64,000 nt of DNA. Origin: Dietzia sp. ANT_WB102 (GTDB lineage Bacteria; Actinomycetota; Actinomycetes; Mycobacteriales; Mycobacteriaceae). This document shows, piece by piece, positions 30,538-38,566 of this stretch (the stretch's first letter is position 1; the number at the start of each line of letters is the position of its first letter). The DNA is taken from the NCBI RefSeq assembly GCF_008369165.1, contig NZ_VOBA01000001.1, positions 2,411,630 through 2,475,629 on the forward strand, given 5' to 3'. A program made the position numbers and the translations under genes. Below the pieces are notes generated by a model. The model saw nothing but the letters and a program-made list of their open reading frames with translations. It was not told the DNA's origin and ran no database searches.

Positions 30538-31575
30538 GTGCCGTATACGGATGTCGACGGGGTGCACGTGGTCGACGACGCGACCCTCGCCTGGGCCGAG
30601 TTCCCGGGCAACCACCAGTACGTCTCCACGGGCAACGTGGATCACGACGGACGCGTGTGCCTGCTCTTCGTCGACTACCCGACCCGTCGGCGGTTGAAGG
30701 TCTTCGGTCACGCGCGGACGGTCGAGCCGGACGCCGACCCCGAGCTGATCGACCGGCTCCGGGCCATGGGGGAGAAGCAGTACTCCGGCCGTGTGGAGCT
30801 CGCGATAGTAGTGAACGTGGTGGCCACCGACGCCAACTGCAGCAAGCACATCACCCCCCGGTGGGATCGCCGGTACGTGGACGAGCTGACCGCGGTGTAC
30901 CGACGCCGGATCGAGGAACTGCAGGCCGGATCGGCGTACCCTGCCTGCATGGTCGGCGACCCGTCCAATTACGACATCAAACAAGCGCGCAGGAACCTCT
31001 ACGACGGCAAGGTCGGCAGATTCGACCTGGTCGAGGTGTCGCCGATGGGGTACCTCGTGGTCAATGGCCGCGGCGATCCCAATACCGCACCGGAGTACCG
31101 GACCGCCGTCGAGGCCCTGTACGCGACGTCCTACGCCGTTCGGGCGGTTGCCCGGTCCGAGGCCGGGCGGATCCATATGGTGGGCCCGCTCGAGGGCCTC
31201 TGGCATGCCGACGACCTGCGGGTGTTCACGGCACGGGACAAGGCCGCCTGGAGCTGGACCATGATGATCTGGCAGCCGGACTGGATCACCCCGGACATCG
31301 TGTCCGCCGGACTGGAGAAGGTGGCGACGAAGGTACCGGACGCCCGTGAGCTGGTGCGGTTCGCCGAATACGCCGAGGGACCCGCGGTGCAGACGCTGCA
31401 CGTGGGCCCCTACGACGACGAGGGCCCGGCCATCGCGCGGATGCACGAGGAAGTTATCCCCGCACACGGCGCCGTTCCGTCGGGGCGCCATCACGAGATC
31501 TACCTGTCGGACCCCCGCAGGGTCGACCCCGCGAAGCTGAAGACGATCCTGCGCCAGCCCGTCAGCTTCACCTAG
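30538..31575 (+). CDS. Truncated PPOX domain fused to GyrI-like ligand-binding domain
   Basis: A 345-residue two-domain protein. Residues about 1-135 match the C-terminal half of a pyridoxamine-phosphate-oxidase-like split barrel (AWAEFPGNHQYVSTGNV, LLFVDYPTRRRLKVFGHARTVE, CSKHITPRWDRR); the usual first 80-100 residues are missing and the 54-base gap to the UvrA-like gene has no room for them. Residues about 145-345 form a GyrI-like domain (YDGKVGRFDLVEV, MGYLVVNGRGDPNTAPEYR, GLWHADDLRVF, HVGPYDDEGPAIARMHEEV, HHEIYLSDPRR), which in relatives binds hydrophobic drugs. Start GTG at 30538. Same direction as the UvrA-like gene, so possibly a drug-response pair. Confidence 0.8.
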   Translation: MPYTDVDGVHVVDDATLAWAEFPGNHQYVSTGNVDHDGRVCLLFVDYPTRRRLKVFGHARTVEPDADPELIDRLRAMGEKQYSGRVELAIVVNVVATDANCSKHITPRWDRRYVDELTAVYRRRIEELQAGSAYPACMVGDPSNYDIKQARRNLYDGKVGRFDLVEVSPMGYLVVNGRGDPNTAPEYRTAVEALYATSYAVRAVARSEAGRIHMVGPLEGLWHADDLRVFTARDKAAWSWTMMIWQPDWITPDIVSAGLEKVATKVPDARELVRFAEYAEGPAVQTLHVGPYDDEGPAIARMHEEVIPAHGAVPSGRHHEIYLSDPRRVDPAKLKTILRQPVSFT

Positions 31576-31584
31576 CCGAGGCGA

Positions 31585-32031
31585 CTAGCACTCGGCCCGG
31601 TCGGTGTTCTCGAGAGAAGTCACGAGGCGCTGGGCAAGAGTCCGCAACTGGACGAGGTCCTCCTGAGGCATATCCACCCTATCGAGCAGGGAGCACTGGA
31701 TTGTCTCCGCTTCCGCGCGCAGCCTCCCACCGGCCTCTGTGAGGTGGACGTGGACACTCCTGCCATCGCCGGCGGAGCGGGATCGCGCGACCAGGCCGCT
31801 ATGCTCCAGTCGCGCCAGCAGAGGGGAGAGGGTTCCCGAGTCGAGGAGGAGCCGGTCCCCGAGCTGCCGGACCGTCAGTCCGTCCTCCTCCCACAGCACG
31901 AGAAGGGCGAGATACTGCGGATAGGTCAAGCCCACCGATGCCAGGGCGTGCCGGTAGGCCGACGTCGAGGCGCGGGAGGCGGCGTAGAGGGCGAAACACA
32001 CTTGCTCTTCCAGGCGGAGGTCGGCATCCAT
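31585..32031 (-). CDS. MarR-family regulator, OhrR type
   Basis: A 148-residue winged-helix repressor. EEQVCFALYAASRASTSAYR near residues 8-27 is the OhrR signature; C12 is in the position of the peroxide-sensing cysteine. LTVRQLGDRLLLDSGTLSPLLARLE is the DNA-reading helix region. OhrR releases DNA when its cysteine is oxidised by organic hydroperoxide. The gene is divergent from the DoxX-like gene, with two similar dyads between them. No ohr peroxidase is next to it, which is unusual. A CATAAT box seven bases from the ATG suggests a leaderless mRNA. Confidence 0.88.
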   Translation of the reverse strand: MDADLRLEEQVCFALYAASRASTSAYRHALASVGLTYPQYLALLVLWEEDGLTVRQLGDRLLLDSGTLSPLLARLEHSGLVARSRSAGDGRSVHVHLTEAGGRLRAEAETIQCSLLDRVDMPQEDLVQLRTLAQRLVTSLENTDRAEC

Positions 32032-32037
32032 TGCCTA

Positions 32038-32066
32038 ATTATGGCCCACGACTGGGTTGCGCCCAA
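32038..32066 (-). promoter_or_regulatory. Possible leaderless promoter of the OhrR-type gene
   Basis: On the minus strand, TTGGGC (32066-32061) and CATAAT (32043-32038) are 17 bases apart. The -10 ends seven bases before the ATG at 32031, so transcription would begin at or next to the start codon. The -35 overlaps the first dyad, consistent with autorepression. Confidence 0.4.
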
Positions 32067-32081
32067 CTAAGTTGTGCGCAA
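32057..32081. promoter_or_regulatory. Tandem dyads, probable OhrR-type operator
   Basis: TTGCGCCCAA (32057-32066) and TTGTGCGCAA (32072-32081) are two near-palindromes of the same TTGxGCxCAA form, 15 bases apart, in the short gap between the divergent regulator and DoxX-like genes. MarR/OhrR dimers bind such sites. Inference from position and form. Confidence 0.5.
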
Positions 32082-32091
32082 CACTAACCCC

Positions 32092-32568
32092 ATGAACACA
32101 TCTGACCGAACCCAGACGAACCCGGAATCCCGTCTGCCCTCGCGCCGACCGCGCAGCACAGGAGAGATCGTTCGTCATGTCGGACGGTGGGCCCTCGGCG
32201 CCGCACTCCTCGGCGCGGGGACCGGCCACCTGACGACCATGCGCAAGGAGTTCCAGGCGCAGGTGCCGACGTGGGTTCCGCTCGACTCGGACTTCGTCGT
32301 CGTCGCGTCCGGCGTGGTCGAACTCGGACTCGGGGCGGCACTCGTCCTGGCACCGACCCGGTTCCGTCCGGCGGTCGGCGGCGTGACGGCGGCGTTCTTC
32401 ACCGCCATCTTCCCTGGGAACATCTCGCAGTACGTCACGGGCACGGACGCATTCGGGCTCGACAGCGACCGCGCACGGCTCGTCCGACTGTTCGTCCAGC
32501 CGGCACTCGTGGCATGGGCCCTGTGGTCCACTGGCGCCTGGCGCTCCTGGCGGAACCGGAACGCGTGA
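32092..32568 (+). CDS. DoxX-like integral membrane protein
   Basis: A 158-residue membrane protein. After a polar N-terminal 30 residues there are four hydrophobic segments typical of DoxX/DoxD-like proteins: RWALGAALLGAGTGHL, DFVVVASGVVELGLGAALVLAP, VGGVTAAFFTAIFPGNISQY and LVRLFVQPALVAWALW. DoxX-like proteins are linked to thiol and oxidative stress in mycobacteria. ATG at 32092 is chosen; a GTG at 32074 would lie inside the operator. The divergent OhrR-type regulator very likely controls it. Confidence 0.82.
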   Translation: MNTSDRTQTNPESRLPSRRPRSTGEIVRHVGRWALGAALLGAGTGHLTTMRKEFQAQVPTWVPLDSDFVVVASGVVELGLGAALVLAPTRFRPAVGGVTAAFFTAIFPGNISQYVTGTDAFGLDSDRARLVRLFVQPALVAWALWSTGAWRSWRNRNA

Positions 32569-32585
32569 GGACCAGCGCACGCACG

Positions 32586-33302
32586 TCAACCCGGACCCCG
32601 GGGCCCGTCGTCGCCGCGGACTGACGACTCCGCCTCTCGGACGCCCCCCAGGATCGGATGACATCCCAACCAGGCGGGGAACCGTTCCGTCAGTTCCGGC
32701 GGACCCCAGAGTTCGACCCGGCCGTCACCGATCTCGTCGCGCATGACGGTGTCTCCCATCCAGATCCTCGTCAGGGTCCGCAGGTCGGAGTTCACTCGCA
32801 GGTCAACCTCCAGGCCGGGGTCGACCAGACACAGGTCGATCGCGTCGTCCACCACCATCCAGTAGGTGGTCCTGCGGGGTGGGCCGTCGCGGATCCACAT
32901 CTCTATGACGATCCGGCGGTCGGCCAGTCCGGCGGGACGGAGCATCCGGCGGATGTCCCACATCAGGAACGACGGATCGAGCTCATCAGGTGTGTACCTG
33001 CTCCGCGCCCAGCGTTGCCCCCAGATGCCCATAGCCTCGATCACGGGGTGCAGCTCCCAGCCCGACGTGGTGAGGGTGTACGTGCTGTCCCGCCCGGCTC
33101 CGTGGTGTTCCACCACGCCGGCGGACACCAACTGGTGCAGCCTCTTGGACAGCAGGCTCGGTGAGATCAGCGGAACCCCTCGCTGGATTTCGCCGAATCG
33201 GCAGGAACCGCCCATCAGTTCGCGGAGTATCAGCGGAGCCCATCGCTCACACAGGAGTTCCGCAGTCTTTGCGACGGGGCAGAACTGCCCGTAGCCGCTC
33301 AT
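32586..33302 (-). CDS. HxlR-family transcriptional regulator with C-terminal SCP2-like domain
   Basis: A 238-residue regulator. The N-terminal 105 residues are an HxlR winged helix: FCPVAKTAELLCERWAPLILRELMGG, RFGEIQRGVPLISPSLLSKRL, STYTLTTSGWEL. The C-terminal part (about 130-238) resembles the sterol-carrier-like fold often attached in Actinobacteria (MVVDDAIDLCLVDPGLEVDL, RIWMGDTVMRDEIGDGRVEL). Cysteines near the N-terminus (C8, C18) could sense thiol reagents. Start ATG at 33302; divergent from the DsrE-like gene, a likely target. Confidence 0.87.
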   Translation of the reverse strand: MSGYGQFCPVAKTAELLCERWAPLILRELMGGSCRFGEIQRGVPLISPSLLSKRLHQLVSAGVVEHHGAGRDSTYTLTTSGWELHPVIEAMGIWGQRWARSRYTPDELDPSFLMWDIRRMLRPAGLADRRIVIEMWIRDGPPRRTTYWMVVDDAIDLCLVDPGLEVDLRVNSDLRTLTRIWMGDTVMRDEIGDGRVELWGPPELTERFPAWLGCHPILGGVREAESSVRGDDGPRGPG

Positions 33303-33429
33303 GTGTCCACGGTAGACCCACGGAGGCCCGGCGTCACTACACATCGCGAAGTGTGCGCGCTGCTCCCGCGGTGGTCTCCTTGCAGTGTCGCATCGCGTAT
33401 CCGGCGCGTGGACGAAAGGAGCAGGGGAG

Positions 33430-33789
33430 ATGAACAGAGCAGTCGTATCGCTGACGACCGGGCTCGAAGACGCGGAGAAGGTGACCGTCGCCTTTCTGGT
33501 CGCGGTTGGGGCCGCCGAATCGGGCCGACCGACCCTTATGTTCCTCACCAAGGAGGCGGTTCGGCTCGCTGTGCGGGGGGTCGCGACCGGAACCGCCTGC
33601 CAGGGTTGTCCGTCGATCGAGAGCCTCATGGCCCGGTACGTGGCCGCGAGTGGCACCTATCTGGTGTGCCCGATCTGCGTGGATGCCAAGCAGCTGACCG
33701 ACAGCCCCCTCATCGATGGGGCGACCAAGGGCGGGACCGTGCCCATGTGGGAGTGGATCGGGGAGGGGGCAACCACGTTCAGTTACTGA
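33430..33789 (+). CDS. DsrE-family sulfur-relay-like protein
   Basis: A 119-residue small protein of the DsrE/DsrF-like fold: MNRAVVSLTTGLEDAEKVTVAF at the N-terminus, PTLMFLTKEAVRLAV in the core, then two cysteine motifs, TACQGCPSIES and LVCPICVDAKQL. Family members carry or transfer sulfur on cysteines or act in peroxide response. Ribosome site GGGGAG precedes the ATG at 33430. Divergent from an HxlR regulator, 127 bases between starts. Confidence 0.82.
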   Translation: MNRAVVSLTTGLEDAEKVTVAFLVAVGAAESGRPTLMFLTKEAVRLAVRGVATGTACQGCPSIESLMARYVAASGTYLVCPICVDAKQLTDSPLIDGATKGGTVPMWEWIGEGATTFSY

Positions 33790-33845
33790 CCCGGACCACG
33801 CCGAACCGGTCCGGTCGCTGATCGCGCTGCGTAAACTCCGACCCC

Positions 33846-35336
33846 ATGCGATTCGATGAGTTCAGGAGTCACGACGCCCTCGGACTCGCCGCACTCGTGA
33901 GACGACGCGAGGCCACCCCCGTCGACCTCCTCGATACAGCAGTTCAGCGCGCCGACAGCGTCAACCCGGGACTCAACGCTATCGTCCACCGAATGGACGG
34001 AACGGCCCGTGACCGGGTGGCCGGGGACTTGACGGGCCCGTTCGCCGGGGTGCCGTTCCTCCTCAAAGATCTCGGACAGGACTATGCGGGTTCGCCGACC
34101 AGCGGGGGTTCCCGCCCGCTGGCCGGAGTGCCGGCAGTCGAACACGCGACGGTGGTGCAGCGGTGGCTGGACGCGGGCCTGGTCATATTCGGCAAGACCA
34201 ACACCCCGGAGTTCGGGGCCAAGGGAGTCACGGAGCCCGAACTGTTCGGCCCCGCCAGGAACCCGTGGGACATCAGTCGCAGCCCTGGCGGGTCCTCGGG
34301 CGGGTCCGCCGCTGCGGTCGCGGCCGGAATCGTCCCGGTCGCGGGGGCGAGCGACGGCGGCGGCTCCATCCGCATCCCGGCCGCCTGTTGCGGTCTCGTG
34401 GGCCTCAAACCCGGCCGTGGACTGGTGCCGATGGGCCCGTTGCGCGGGGAGGCGATGCACGGCGCCGCCACCAACGGTGTCGTCTCGCGGTCGGTCCGCG
34501 ACACCGCTGCGATGCTGGACGTTCTGAAGGGCGGGGAGCCGGGCGGCCCGTACGTTCCCGCCACGCCGACTGAGTCGTTCCTCTCACAGGTCGGAGCGGA
34601 CCCGGGTCGGCTGCGGATCGGGGTCTGTACCGCGTCGTCGATCAATTCGGAACCCCATCCGGAGGCCCTCACTGCAGTCGAGAACGCTGCCAGAAAGCTT
34701 GAGGAGCTCGGACATCACGTGGAGATCCTGGACGCACAGCCCGTCGACGACCTCGCGTTGGCACGAGATTTCCTCACTAGTTGGTTCGCGTATCTCGCGT
34801 GGTCGGTCGAGGACACCAAACGCCGGACGGGGTGCGCCGACCGCGACTTCGAGACGGATACGCGGATCGTGGCGGCACTCGGCAGGGCGCAGAGCAGCGT
34901 GGATTACCTCGACGCCGTGATGCGGCGGGACCAGTACGTTCGCGAACTGACCACCTTCTTCGACGGTTACGACTTGCTCATGACGCCGACGCTGGCCGAC
35001 CTACCGCCTCGCATCGGCGCTCTCGACACCCCGCCGCTGGCACGCCGCGGAGCGGCCGCGTTGCTCGCGACGCGGACAGCATCACTGCTGCGCCACTCGG
35101 GTTTCGTGGAGTCACTCATCAATGCCAACCTCAGCTGGGTGCCGTATACGCAGTTGGCCAACTTGACCGGTCGGCCGGCGATGTCGCTCCCGCTGCATTG
35201 GACTTCGCTAGGCGTACCCATGGGAGTGCACTTCACCGCGCAGCTCGGAGGAGAAGCGACACTACTGCGACTGGCCGGCCAACTCGAGCAGTCGTCGCCG
35301 TGGTCCGACAGGAATCCGGCACTCAGCGACTGTTGA
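33846..35336 (+). CDS. Amidase (amidase-signature family)
   Basis: A 496-residue amidase with the Ser-cisSer-Lys triad: K74 (FLLKDLGQDYAG), S150 (SPGGSSGGSAAAV) and S174 (SDGGGSIRIPAACCGL). The C-terminal pattern, including YDLLMTPTLADLPPRIG and TGRPAMSLPLHWTSLGVPMG, resembles amidases acting on small or cyclic amides such as the 6-aminohexanoate-dimer type. Substrate unknown. Follows the DsrE-like gene by 56 bases, same strand, so co-transcription is possible. Confidence 0.93.
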   Translation: MRFDEFRSHDALGLAALVRRREATPVDLLDTAVQRADSVNPGLNAIVHRMDGTARDRVAGDLTGPFAGVPFLLKDLGQDYAGSPTSGGSRPLAGVPAVEHATVVQRWLDAGLVIFGKTNTPEFGAKGVTEPELFGPARNPWDISRSPGGSSGGSAAAVAAGIVPVAGASDGGGSIRIPAACCGLVGLKPGRGLVPMGPLRGEAMHGAATNGVVSRSVRDTAAMLDVLKGGEPGGPYVPATPTESFLSQVGADPGRLRIGVCTASSINSEPHPEALTAVENAARKLEELGHHVEILDAQPVDDLALARDFLTSWFAYLAWSVEDTKRRTGCADRDFETDTRIVAALGRAQSSVDYLDAVMRRDQYVRELTTFFDGYDLLMTPTLADLPPRIGALDTPPLARRGAAALLATRTASLLRHSGFVESLINANLSWVPYTQLANLTGRPAMSLPLHWTSLGVPMGVHFTAQLGGEATLLRLAGQLEQSSPWSDRNPALSDC

Positions 35337-35441
35337 GCTCGGGAACTTCGTCCACCGGACGAACCCAGCCTGAAACGTCACTGTGTCGAAACAAGGGTGC
35401 CCGGACAAGCACTCCAGAGGAGCGGCGGTGGACCGATGCCG

Positions 35442-35498
35442 TGAGGCCCCGGGCGGGTTCGCGAATTTGATTCACTACGTCCGCGACCCGGGGCCTCA
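35442..35498. terminator. Stem-loop downstream of the amidase gene
   Basis: TGAGGCCCCGGG (35442-35453) pairs exactly with CCCGGGGCCTCA (35487-35498); the inner bases TTCGCG and CGCGA can extend the stem. It lies after the amidase stop and, in the other direction, after the small minus-strand reading frame at 35533-35631, so it could end both transcripts. Confidence 0.6.
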
Positions 35499-35532
35499 GA
35501 GTCAGTATGGCGACACCGCGTCGCCGAAAACT

Positions 35533-35631
35533 TCAGGCCATGTCCGCCGGAAGGACACTGAGGAGCCACTTGTACAGATCCACGAGGGGGTTGTGGATAA
35601 ACATGAAAGCGTTCTCGACCGATCCGCGCAT
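35533..35631 (-). CDS. Candidate 32-residue hydrophobic microprotein
   Basis: A short reading frame of 32 codons: ATG at 35631, TGA at 35533-35535. It begins MRGSVENAFMFIHNPL and ends LLSVLPADMA. AGAAAGG lies about nine bases before the ATG, codon third positions are mostly G or C as in the host, and a stem-loop follows downstream. The middle (about residues 8-28) is hydrophobic with polar breaks, like an amphipathic helix. It has no signal peptide. Possible roles include a small mycomembrane channel peptide of the PorA/PorH kind or a type I toxin; neither is established. The surrounding 35340-36040 region holds no other gene I can support. Confidence 0.45.
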   Translation of the reverse strand: MRGSVENAFMFIHNPLVDLYKWLLSVLPADMA

Positions 35632-35744
35632 GATGACGTACCTTTCTCTAGCGAGCGACACGGTGCCGCCTCACTGACCATTCGGAGCAATAAACCAAAC
35701 GGATGGTCGAGGATTGAAATAACCCCCGTTCCCGAAGTGCCGAT

Positions 35745-35785
35745 AATCTACATTATGTAAAGTAAGCGATGCCGAGATGTAGATT
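35745..35785. promoter_or_regulatory. AT-rich regulatory patch with overlapping dyads
   Basis: In an otherwise high-GC window this stretch is AT-rich. AATCTACAT (35745-35753) is the reverse complement of ATGTAGATT (35777-35785), and TACATTATGTA (35749-35759) is a perfect 11-base palindrome overlapping the left arm. It lies about 115 bases upstream of the small minus-strand frame and about 260 bases before the lipase gene, so it could be an operator for either. Confidence 0.45.
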
Positions 35786-36041
35786 TCGCGAACGCGACCC
35801 CTCCCCGAACTGCCGCTCGCCCGTAATGCCCCACAGACCCCGTGACCTGCGGGTGAACAGGTGCCGGACCCGCGTTTCGGCGCTTATTGAACCGTGACCG
35901 GCGGCCGATGGCCGAATGGTGGGCGGCGCTGCAACCTGCGACCTCTTGTTGCACACGGTAGTTGCCCCGAGAACGAGCATTGCCGAATAAAGTGACACCA
36001 ATCACATTGCGCTGTCATGGGTGCCGACAAGGAGACACTTA

Positions 36042-37067
36042 ATGCCTCGTGCCCGCTTTGCCGTCACCTTCGTCGCGGCTGTGGCCGCAGCAACCGCCTC
36101 GCTGGTCGCCGCACCGATCGCCTCGGCAACCGACCCCGCCACTCGGCTATCCCAGCCGGTCACTTATACAGCAGAAATGGGTGGGATCTACCAGATCACG
36201 CACCCAGAGCAGCCGTGGCCCGGCGTCGACGACTGGTCCTGCCAGCCCTCCCCCCAACACCCACGTCCGGTGATCCTCCTCCACGGAACGGGCGCCAACG
36301 GGGTCAACAACTGGGGCACGATAGCGCCGTCACTACTCAACGAGGGCTACTGCGTGTTCGCGCCCACCTACGGCGCCACCCCACTGTTCCCCGGAATCGG
36401 CGCGACCCAACGACTGACCGACCACGTCAACGAAATGACCACTTATCTTGACCGCGTTCTCGATGCGACAGGGGCCGAGAAAGCCGAAGTGGTGGGCCAC
36501 TCCCTGGGCGTGACCGTGGGAATGCACCTGGCCAAAGTGACCAGCCCGGGCCGGATCGACGGCGTGGTCTCGATCGGCGGCTTCGCCGGTGGTGGATCCG
36601 CCGAGGGGCTCCCGGGACTCGCCTCTCTCGCCCCCGTGGTGGATTTCGAGGGTCTGGCGGCCCAAGTCTCTCGAGAGGTGCCCGACGGCCCGCTACCGAT
36701 GCCGTTCCCGTCACTACTCGACGTCAACGAACACTCCCCAACAGGTCAAAAGCTGTTCGCCGGTGGCTCCCCCTTCCACCATGGCACCAGATACACCCTG
36801 ATTGCCTCGATCTTCGACGGGCTCGTGCCGCCTGCCATGAGCTTCCCCAAAGGGAACTACCCGAACGTGACGACACACGTTCTTCAGGACACGTGTCGAC
36901 AGAATGGCGCGGATCACGCTGCGTTGTACGCCGATCCCCAAACCGTAGACCTGATGCTTAACGCGCTGGACCCGGCAACGACGGTCGCACCCCGCTGCTG
37001 GCCAACCACGCCGATCATCGGAGCACTTGGAGCAGTGCCGACACGAGGAGCAGTGGCTAGCTACTGA
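36042..37067 (+). CDS. Secreted class-2 lipase/esterase
   Basis: A 341-residue exported alpha/beta hydrolase. Residues 1-29 are a signal peptide (FAVTFVAAVAAATASLVAAPIASA). RPVILLHGTGANGVNNW holds the oxyanion-hole HG, and the nucleophile is S154 in VVGHSLGVTVG. Late residues include TCRQNGADHAALYADP with the probable catalytic His. Four cysteines may form disulfides. It resembles the secreted triacylglycerol lipases of Actinobacteria. AAGGAGA at 36029-36035 marks the ATG at 36042 as the start rather than the GTG seven codons upstream. Confidence 0.9.
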   Translation: MPRARFAVTFVAAVAAATASLVAAPIASATDPATRLSQPVTYTAEMGGIYQITHPEQPWPGVDDWSCQPSPQHPRPVILLHGTGANGVNNWGTIAPSLLNEGYCVFAPTYGATPLFPGIGATQRLTDHVNEMTTYLDRVLDATGAEKAEVVGHSLGVTVGMHLAKVTSPGRIDGVVSIGGFAGGGSAEGLPGLASLAPVVDFEGLAAQVSREVPDGPLPMPFPSLLDVNEHSPTGQKLFAGGSPFHHGTRYTLIASIFDGLVPPAMSFPKGNYPNVTTHVLQDTCRQNGADHAALYADPQTVDLMLNALDPATTVAPRCWPTTPIIGALGAVPTRGAVASY

Positions 37068-37285
37068 CACACGACTTTCGTCGTTCATCCTCGCCATATT
37101 CGCCTGGCAGCGAAGACCGACGTCACCAACGAAGCGCCCTCCCGCGGCACCGATACCGCCGAGCTCCTCAGATGATCCTCCCCCGCGACACCGTCAACTC
37201 GCCACGCGAACAGTGCCGCCCGCAACTTTTGACCCGCGTGCTTCGGCGAAAGGACGTGCGCAGAATCCCTCTCCCGGCCTTCCGA

Positions 37286-37642
37286 TCAGCCGCGTGGAGT
37301 CAACACGATCTCACCGATGAGGAACGGACCCAGGAATGCGGGCCCCGTGTAGCCACCTTTTCCATCGCTGTTAAGAAACACACGGTGCCCTGGGAACAGA
37401 TCCACGTAGCCGCCAGCCTCTGTCGGATGGATCGGATACCGCCCGATAAGGACAAGTTCCTGATCTTCGACACGGGCGTCCCGCGCAAGGAGAACGCTGC
37501 CTGCCGACACCGTTGTCGACGTATACGGACCCGGTGCGACGTTGGCAGACGCAACCCCAGCAGCACCGACAAACACCGCGGCGCCAACGACCGCGACGAT
37601 CGACGGATACAGAATTCCAGCCCAATTGGCGTGAATGGACAT
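37286..37642 (-). CDS. Small secreted protein of unknown function
   Basis: A 118-residue protein with a signal peptide or N-terminal anchor (WAGILYPSIVAVVGAAVFVGAAGVASA, cleavage plausible near residue 34). The mature part is about 84 residues, with Gly/Val-rich beta-type sequence ending LIGEIVLTPRG. AAGGTGG before the ATG at 37642 supports this start. No recognised family. It converges on the lipase gene; the 218 bases between them show no further gene. Confidence 0.6.
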   Translation of the reverse strand: MSIHANWAGILYPSIVAVVGAAVFVGAAGVASANVAPGPYTSTTVSAGSVLLARDARVEDQELVLIGRYPIHPTEAGGYVDLFPGHRVFLNSDGKGGYTGPAFLGPFLIGEIVLTPRG

Positions 37643-37864
37643 ATGTGCCACCTTGTCTCTGGGTGAATTCACGCTACGCCTGATCCGGCACCCCGCCTAG
37701 GGCTAATCCTCAAAAACGGTCACGATCCCACGCCAACCTGCCAGGTCGGCCCCGCGAAAAGTGCTGACGGCGGGGACACGGTCTCGATCAGTGCGTCAGT
37801 CTCATGGCAAAGATCTCGACATGAGGCCTGAATCCGCTATCAACTTTCCCCGCGCCCCTACCGG

Positions 37865-37870
37865 TATATT
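37865..37870 (+). promoter_or_regulatory. Possible -10 box of the DUF309 gene
   Basis: TATATT, a close match to the SigA -10 consensus, lies 43 bases before the ATG at 37914. No clear -35. The remaining 240-base gap (37643-37913) contains no gene I can support. Confidence 0.3.
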
Positions 37871-37913
37871 GGCCGTTGTGCGCTATATGAACGACGGATG
37901 AGACGATGGCCAT

Positions 37914-38414
37914 ATGCAAAGCTCGGAGGGCAGGCAGCGAGATCGTGATGCTGACGGGCGCGCGCGGAATTCACGTCCCCGCGACAAACTTGGCCGCCCA
38001 CTCCCGCCGGGAAGCATCGGGGTCGAGCGCATTCCCGAGGATCTCGAACTGACCCCCGATGATTCGTTGGCCTGGGCGCAGGACCTGCTGAATCGTGGCC
38101 TCGCATTTAATGCGCACGAAGTGCTCGAAGGCGCCTGGAAGAGTTGCCCCGACGCCGAGCGCACCCTCTGGCAGGGCCTGGCCCAACTAGCCGTCGGCAT
38201 TACCCACGTTCAGCGCGGCAACATCAAGGGCGCGTTGACGCTACTCGAGCGTGCGGCAGAACGTATCAAGATCAATAGTCCTCCCGCTCCGTACGGAATT
38301 GATACGCGCGGGCTGACCTCTTACGCCGAGCAACTCGCCGCCGAACTCCGACGGGGCGGCGTTCCCACGCCAGATCGGTTGATGCCTCGCCTGACAGTTC
38401 AGATCACTGATTGA
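37914..38414 (+). CDS. DUF309 family protein
   Basis: A 166-residue protein of the DUF309 family. The hallmark helix pair is DLLNRGLAFNAHEVLEGAWKSCPDAERTLWQGLAQLAVGITHVQRGN (about residues 57-103), with the conserved His-Glu-Glu residues possibly binding metal. Residues 1-45 are a basic, polar leader. Function unknown in bacteria. Monocistronic in appearance, with the next gene convergent. GC content is lower than its neighbours. Confidence 0.85.
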   Translation: MQSSEGRQRDRDADGRARNSRPRDKLGRPLPPGSIGVERIPEDLELTPDDSLAWAQDLLNRGLAFNAHEVLEGAWKSCPDAERTLWQGLAQLAVGITHVQRGNIKGALTLLERAAERIKINSPPAPYGIDTRGLTSYAEQLAAELRRGGVPTPDRLMPRLTVQITD

Positions 38415-38566
38415 CTGGTCGGCGGTAAAGATCTGAGCCTGCTCCCCTCCCCACTCCGAGGGGTAGGTTCGGGCGGTGGTAAAGCTCGTCCAAACCGGTG
38501 CTGCACTCGCGCCGATCATCGTGGTCCTCGAGCTCCTATCTTCGCTTGATCCCTCTCTTCGCGAAG

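Noticed and set aside
35383-35760. A 125-codon plus-strand frame after the amidase
   Set aside because: No ribosome site, no family resemblance, and it runs through the stem-loop at 35442-35498 and the AT-rich dyads.
35748-36005. Minus-strand frames of 82-85 codons upstream of the lipase
   Set aside because: Basic, low-information sequences with no ribosome site; they overlap the probable lipase control region.
37068-37285. Small genes between lipase and secreted protein
   Set aside because: No frame with a ribosome site and plausible codon use was found.
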